A stretch of DNA of 64,000 nt from Caenorhabditis elegans (lineage: Eukaryota; Nematoda; Chromadorea; Rhabditida; Rhabditidae), in NCBI RefSeq assembly GCF_000002985.6, contig NC_003282.8, forward strand, positions 12,400,001 through 12,464,000, written 5' to 3'. Both the position numbers and the translations under genes were made by a program. Shown here one piece after another: positions 58,562-64,000 of this stretch (the stretch's first letter is position 1; each line of letters opens with the position of its first letter). The notes beneath the pieces were generated by a model that saw nothing but the letters and a program-made list of their open reading frames with translations, made no database searches and was not told where the DNA came from.

Positions 58562-59818
58562 CAGCTGAACTTTTACTTGTGATGTGAATAAATATTTTGT
58601 ATTTGAATGTTTCCAATGATTCTAGTCTAATTGTGACGTCACTCTCTCTTCCACATTCTTCTACAGTTCCGGCGTTTTGTTTTCGACCGGCTACCTACTT
58701 GCCAGTTGTCGGCAGCTTCTCGATTTCTCTTTTTCTACTAATAGCCCGCTACTCACCCGGCGATGAAAAAAGTGTTGTAACTGATAAAGTTCCAACACAC
58801 CCACATAAACTTTACATAAACTTTAAAATTTTGAAAATCTTTCTGTCAACGTTTATTTCAATGTTTAAAGGTAGAGTATCGCCAGTGGGGGATTTTGTTT
58901 AAATACACATATAAAGATCCAAAACAACCAAATATCATAAAAAACACTCCAAAAATGTTTAGTTTTTTCATAATTTCCAGTAGAAGTTTTGGAACATTGC
59001 CAAAATTTTGAAAGATATGAGGTTTTGAAGAAATCCAAACCAATGTCGCAGGTGCCAACCCTTACAATGTTTTAATACGAATAATTAAAACAAAATTACA
59101 GTATACAAATGTAGGAAAAATTTTTTTTGGTCGACCTCCAAAATTATGAGTGGCAAAAACTGAGTAATTGTCACTTTTTGACAGTAAATAAAAAATTTTC
59201 AAAAAATTTCTCGAAAATTTTATTATGATATTCGGTCATTTTGGCATAATTTTGGGTGTGGTTTTTAAAATTTCCCTCTTGGCGCCACTCTACCTTTAAT
59301 GGTGTAGAACAGTTAGCGGCTTGCAAATAATATTCCCAACATTCAAATGTCATTTGGCTCCGCCTCTTCTAATTCTTTCAGTTTTCAAACAATTTTTCTC
59401 ATTGCCATCCAATCTCCAGTTCACAAGTCCCAAAAGAGGCAAAACATGGACTTCTTTTGTTTTTCGTTTGTTTCCACACAGTGATAACACTAGTCTTAGC
59501 ATTTTCTAGACAAATCAAATGTTTTCCAGCAATCTCGATTCGCCATAAATTTGAACAAAGACAAGTAAATTATCTAGCTGATTTTGATGTTTGTTTCAAG
59601 TTTTCTTCAAAAAAATGCAGAATTGTTTTTTCATTTTCAGTTTCTGTATAAATTTTCGGCGAAAAACAATTTTTAAATTTTCGAACCAAGGAATTTGGAC
59701 CAAAGAAATTGTTTTATTGGAAAAACGAGCCCGAGAAGTGTCGACCACTAGAACTTTATTGAAGTTTAAAAGGAATAAATGTGGCAAAAAAGTTCCCAAT
59801 AAAACCCTTTATTCAAAG
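58562..59818. other. Intergenic, no gene supported
   Basis: The convergent 3' ends of the two BTB-like genes flank it. AT-rich sequence with no clear repeats or exons. Confidence 0.5.
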
Positions 59819-62800
59819 TTAATCTTCTCCGATGGCCGGAAGGAACTTGATGAAACACTTTGACTCATTCGACGCAGCAAATGCTCTCTTCACTTGCATC
59901 GTCAGTGATGGCCTCAGGAACTCTTGACGTCGGGAGAATCGTTCTTTCAGTGGGTGATTCTGAAATTATCTATTATTAGTGCATCATGATCCTCTGCGTC
60001 AGACATCTGCCGGGCTCCGACAAGAACCCGGCAGGTGTTGGGGGCTTCAAACACCACCAACCCCAATAACGAAAATCCGAATGAAGTCGTGGGCGTGATA
60101 GAAGACAAGAGTGGCGATGCAGCAGTTTTGAACGTTTGCAAATTGAGCGTCATCGGCGATGATAAGCATATTGCACACGTACATGATATCTTCATAGTTC
60201 TGAAAATTCATACTATAAGCTCGATGGAGCAAGAACAGGCTCTCACCTTCTGCAACTCCTCACAGCAATGCTTTTCGATCGAGTTTTTTAGAACTTTTGG
60301 CTCGAAAACCTTCCATTGCATAGCCAAAGCAAATATCTCGAAAGCGAGTTTTGGAGAAAGTAGAGCAGGTTTTTTGTAGATACCAGTGATCATGTAGGTG
60401 AGACACTGAAAATTTCATTGAACGGGCAGAATTCTACATAGAAAATTGCTGTAGCCATCTGCTAAGTCTCAACGAAATTTGAAAACTCTGCCACCGCGTC
60501 GTTTACAGCCTCCCCTATTGAATCTTCACCGTACAATGTCAATGCTCTGCACAGAATCAGCTCTTCCAACTGTGTACTCGGTAGTTGTGTCCTTCAAATG
60601 CTGACGGAAGAATTGAGATGCCAGACAGACAATTTCCTTATTCGTCATCACAAAGTGCATGCCATCGGATGTCTTCAGCTTCAAATCATGACGAGATCTG
60701 GAATTAATTTGGTCATATGTTGGGAAATACAGTGCGCCCAACTTCTATAACGCCCCCCTATTTTTTCTCATTTCACCACCTGCTGACATTTTTTACAAAA
60801 AACTGCTAATGCCATTCGATTCCAAATGTCGAAAAACCCCCTGTCCAAAATTTTCATCAAAAAATTCAATAGACTGATAGTGAGGAGACTAGGTCAAAAA
60901 GTCTCTAAAACGACCGCCCAACTTCTATAGCGCCCCCTCGAATTTTTTATTTTTTCTAATAAAATCCCCTTTTTTTGGCTTTTTCTAAGAACAACTTATT
61001 CATGACTTAAGTTCAAACTGATCCAGACATCTTGCAAATCAATTTTCAAAAGAAATTTATCCGTGGAAATTCATAGGATCTCTAAAATTGTCCTGAAACG
61101 CCTAATTTTATGTTAGAGGGCGTTGCGCGGCGCCCAATACTTGAATCAGCACCAGAATCAACTAAGATGATCTACAACATCTATTTCATCGGTCTGAAAT
61201 TTTTTTTCACGTCTTACGTGTCATTTTGTGGCATACGAATGCTCAAGAAAACGTAGTGTTTATTATCAATTTTGTTCGAAATGCCACGAGGACCTCAGCT
61301 AACAAGAGATGAACGATCCAAGCTAGATGTGATGGCGAATCTTAATATTTCTACAAATGAAATGGCTCGCCAAATCAATCGCTCTCGTAAATGTGTCTAC
61401 AACTACCTCAATAATCCACTTTCTTATGGTCAAACCAAAAGAGCTCCCAGATGCAAAGTTTTATCGAGTCGTGAGGAACGCAACATTGTGAAGGCTGCAT
61501 CGCCGCTTTGCCGCTTTTTCGCTGGGCCGCTTTTTCGGAAAAGAAGAAGCTCCCCATCCAATTTACAAGTCATAAAATGACTGCTGTAGATTATCAGCAA
61601 GTCTTGGAAAAGGATTTAGTGAAGTTTTTGAGACACCCGTCGAAAAAAAACTGGCAGTTCCAACAGAACAACGCCAGTATTCATTCAGCCAATTCAACTC
61701 GTGCCTTTCTCAGCAGCAAGAAAATTAAACTCCTTAAATGACCAGCTTGTTCACCGGACCTCAATCCGATCGAAAATATGTGGGCTTCCCTCGTGAGACT
61801 CGTGTACGCTAATGGAAAACAATATCCGAATGTTGCTGCTCTTAAAGTCGGAATTGAGGATTCATGGAACGCCATATCAGCTACAGAGATGAAAAATCTG
61901 GTCAATTCGATGCCTAATCGAATCTTTGAGGTCATCGCCAAGAATGGAGGTCCTACGAAATATTGAACTTTATCTAAGTTAATAAAATCTGTTGTGTTTT
62001 TTGATTTCTAGAGGATGGTGAATGCGCGAAGGCCAGTAGTGCTATCTCGTACTAGTAGTATAATAAAAATAAGAGTTGCAAATCTTTAAAAAAATTGCAG
62101 ACCGATGAAATAGATGTTGTAGATCATCTTAGTTGATTCTGGTGCTGATTCAAGTATTGGGCGCCGCGCAACGCCCTCTAACATAAAATTAGGCGTTTCA
62201 GGACAATTTTAGAGATCCTATGATTTTCCACGGATAAATTTCTTCTGAAAATTGATTTGCAAGATGTCTGGATCAGTTTGAACTTAAGTCATGAATAAGT
62301 TGTTCTTAGAAAAAGCCAAAAAAAGGGGATTTTATTAGAAAAAATCAAAAATTCGAGGGGGCGCTATAGAAGTTGGGCGGTCGTTTTAGAGACTTTTTGA
62401 CCTAGTCTCCTCAGTCTATTGAATTTTTTGATGAAAATTTTGGACAGGGGGTTTTTCGACATTTGGAATCGAATGGCATTAGCAGTTTTTGTAAAAAATG
62501 TCAGAAGGTGGTGAAATGAGAAAAAATAGGGGGCGCTATAGAAGTTGGGCGCACTGTAGGAAGGCTAGGAAATCTTGCAACAAAAATTTTTAAAAACTAA
62601 CTTATTAGTGATTGCATCGAAATAATAATCCAATGAATCTGGCATATTCGGTGCACCATTTCCCAACAAATACTTCATATCCACCAAATCATTTTTCTTA
62701 AACTCCAACCGAGTTTCCAATTGAATCGTCTGCGCTTTCTTCTTTGCTTCAGCTATCAACGTCGATAAATCTCTTTCGAATTGGGTATTCTGTAGAGTTG

Positions 62801-63412
62801 TATAAGATCTATGATCCATTCGACCTCTTCGTTCAGCCGGAGCAATTGGAAGTCCATCGATAAAGTACTTGAGACTCTTCTTAATACTTCCATCGGAACC
62901 CATCGCTTTCACTTTAAAGTATAGTTTGTGAAGTGGTGGGTATGAATCACGGACTCCTGATCCATTCAGCGAGATTACCCAATTAGATTCACGCGAGTGA
63001 AGGATGTGTCCAGCAAATTGTTTGTGGAGTTGAAGATCCCTAAAACTCATAAAATTAAAAAATATTTCTGAAAAAGCACTAACCAATCGAGCATAGTGCT
63101 TTCAAAAATCGTGGAAAATGCTCCTTTTGCTCGAACATCTTCTGGACCCAGTTTAAATTTGAGTAGATAATTGAAATTGATAAAATTGTCCGCTAGTTGA
63201 TACTCTGAAAATTTAGCCTTGTAGATTTCTGAAAAATTCGGACTAAATGCGTCTACAGTTGAGCTCTATCGGTAATCAGTTCGTGTACTCCACATGGACA
63301 GGAGCCTTGCCTATGTTTTAGCGACCCAGAAGAGTCTAGTTCTCATGGAATGTACCACGCAACTCTGAGCCCTTACAAACAACTTACTTTGCTCCATATG
63401 CATCGCTTTCAT
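59819..63412 (-). CDS. BTB/POZ-like protein, nematode family (minus-strand copy, transposon in intron)
   Basis: Proposed exons: 63412-63388, 63204-63084, 63039-62602, 60697-60535, 60405-60247, 60199-60062, 59959-59819, all in phase, 394 aa. N-terminal half: FINFNYLLKFKLGPEDVRAK, YPPLHKLYFKVKAMGSDGSI, then RRGRMDHRSYTT and a charged helix. The BTB-like part: HDLKLKTSDGMHFVMTNKEI, ASQFFRQHL, CLTYMITGIYKK, HCCEELQKNYEDIMYVCNML. The large third intron contains an entire Tc3-like element. The donor at 60534 (att|gtacgg) is weak; the stronger-looking gtgaag a few bases on would break the frame. The first exon (MKAMHMEQ) is short and rests on a good gtaagttg donor and on the copy at 56540-56564. Function unknown. 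Confidence 0.72.
60730..61196 (+). repeat. Left terminal inverted repeat of the Tc3-like element
   Basis: Pairs with 62098-62556 with few differences. Outer end cagtgcgccca; internal copy of the end motif at 60915. Confidence 0.9.
61281..61966 (+). pseudogene. Broken Tc3-family transposase
   Basis: The N-terminal part (MPRGPQLTRDERSKLDVMAN and the helix-turn-helix that follows, to about 61500) matches the Tc3 transposase DNA-binding domain. A large central part is missing; the first catalytic Asp is therefore gone. The reading frame shifts near 61500-61540 and then gives the C-terminal catalytic part (VDYQQVLEKDLVKFL, WQFQQNNASIH, PACSPDLNPIENMWASL). Two further defects are visible: the second catalytic Asp of QQDNASIH is Asn, and a Trp codon before PACSPDLNP is the stop TGA at 61738-61740. 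The protein cannot be active. Confidence 0.9.
62098..62556 (-). repeat. Right terminal inverted repeat of the Tc3-like element
   Basis: Reverse complement of 60730-61196. The inner motif is near 62370 and the outer end gcgcactg is at 62556. Confidence 0.9.
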
Positions 63413-63780
63413 TTTGAACAGCTTTTTCTTGCAATATAAATAGGAATAAATTGTGTTGGAAGAATGTGCTGGAATTTTTATTTATTTTTATTTACGTGGA
63501 ATTATTTGTAAGGCAAAGTATATTAACTTCTTTTTTTTTAAATAATAACAAAAACTCCGATAATAAAGGCCATATTACGCCTAGTTTTTGCATTGTTCTC
63601 GGTGTCTGTATCTAAGCAGATAAAAACATGGTGCATCGCAAAAAGATTCACCTATTGGCAGGTAACATGTTATTGAAACAAATCTAAACAACCCTATAAA
63701 CAAACTTTCATTCAAATTTTGAAACAAAAAAAGAAATATATTTTTTTGTTAAAATACTTAGTTTTCGATTTCAAAAAAAG
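63250..63780. other. Divergent promoter block between a BTB-like gene and the smz-1 copy
   Basis: 63250-63740 matches 56340-56870. It contains the proposed BTB first exon (63412-63388, minus). The right part runs into smz-1-like promoter sequence. In the intact arrangement this would be a bidirectional promoter. Confidence 0.6.
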
Positions 63781-64000
63781 TGATCACGTGACACGACCTT
63801 TTGTCCTAGTTTTTTATGGCCTTATCAATTCAGTATAAAAGGTCCAATTCTCGTTAGTCTTGTTCATATTTCGTCAGAAATCTTGGATCAATCGTCTTTT
63901 GAATCGCCAGCCAAAGCTGCCAAGAAGAAAACGAGCAGAAGCATGGGTTCAAGTGATGTGCCAGCAAGATGTCAAAAATCGCAACGTCTAGCTCGAATAA
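63781..64000 (+). pseudogene. smz-1 copy with promoter and 3' end but no coding body
   Basis: 63781-63950 matches the smz-1 promoter and 5' UTR (55035-55199), including the tataaaaggtcc element and gaatcgtct / ttgaatcgcc segments, up to ATGGGTTC at 63943. The sequence then continues directly with tcaagtgatgtgccagcaag, which in smz-1 spans the stop codon and 3' UTR (from 56110). About 900 bp, with both introns and practically all codons, are missing. The frame stays open to the window edge only because it reads through former 3' UTR. The element may extend beyond the window. Confidence 0.92.

Larger units (their letters stand above)
60730..62556 (+). mobile_element. Tc3-like DNA transposon, inactive
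   Basis: 1827 bp, flanked by a TA dinucleotide on each side (60728-60729 and 62557-62558), the target duplication of the Tc1/mariner family. Terminal inverted repeats are long: 60730-61196 and 62098-62556, about 460 bp, the length known for Tc3. The ends read cagtgcgcccaacttctata, a relative of the Tc3 end. A second cgcccaacttctata lies exactly 180 bp inside each end, as for the two transposase-binding sites of Tc3. It sits in an intron of a BTB-like gene, with its transposase on the opposite strand to the host. Confidence 0.93.

Noticed and set aside
60418-60534. Apparent frameshift and stop in the minus-strand BTB-like gene
   Set aside because: Using the donor att|gtacgg at 60534 instead of gtgaag at 60529 joins the next exon in frame, so no mutation needs to be assumed.
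1-64000. CRISPR arrays, bacterial operons, rRNA genes
   Set aside because: None are present; the spaced repeats seen have no regular spacers, and the gene structure is eukaryotic throughout.

Overview
The window reads as Caenorhabditis elegans nuclear DNA. Introns are short and AT-rich with TTTTCAG-type acceptors, likely trans-splice acceptors sit just before several start codons, and many genes are recognisable worm genes. From memory of gene families and neighbours I place it on chromosome IV (gex-3 / dsb-1 / acl-13, then irg-4, then dpy-26 / spe-44 / smz-1). All exon models were built by hand from open frames, splice signals and phase; every model given with a full exon list sums to a multiple of three.

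Layout. 1-4434: no gene seen, scattered repeats. 4435-12184, plus strand: gex-3 (WAVE-complex subunit), dsb-1 (meiotic break factor), acl-13 (acyltransferase), closely spaced and perhaps co-transcribed. 12.3-17.3 kb: a minisatellite, a small unrecognised coiled-coil gene (minus), a degenerate telomere-like tract and two tRNA-Gln genes. 17.9 kb: tRNA-Arg. 18.0-25.2 kb: no convincing protein gene, but a large foldback structure with 828-bp inverted arms. 25.2-32.5 kb: a UDP-glycosyltransferase whose third intron contains a cuticle collagen on the opposite strand. 32.6-43.0 kb: a secreted-protein cluster of the kind that responds to pathogens, with two two-domain C-type lectins, the CUB-like gene irg-4 between them, and a short lectin.

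43.3-54.1 kb, all minus: spe-44, dpy-26, a mitochondrial RBFA-like protein and an FSH1/OVCA2 serine hydrolase; the last three look like an operon. 55.2-64.0 kb: smz-1 (sperm PDZ protein), two related BTB-like genes in opposite orientation, a dead Tc3-like transposon inside an intron of one of them, and at the window edge a copy of smz-1 that keeps promoter and 3' end but lacks nearly all coding sequence.

Themes. Several genes serve germline or chromosome work (dsb-1, dpy-26, spe-44, smz-1). The middle is a secreted immune/detoxification neighbourhood with signs of recent duplication: a nearly identical last lectin exon and a doubled irg-4 promoter with intestinal GATA-type sites. I found no CRISPR array and no evidence for a wholly unknown system. 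The most unusual items are the foldback locus, the doubled promoter, the gutted smz-1 copy and the duplicated BTB first-exon block.
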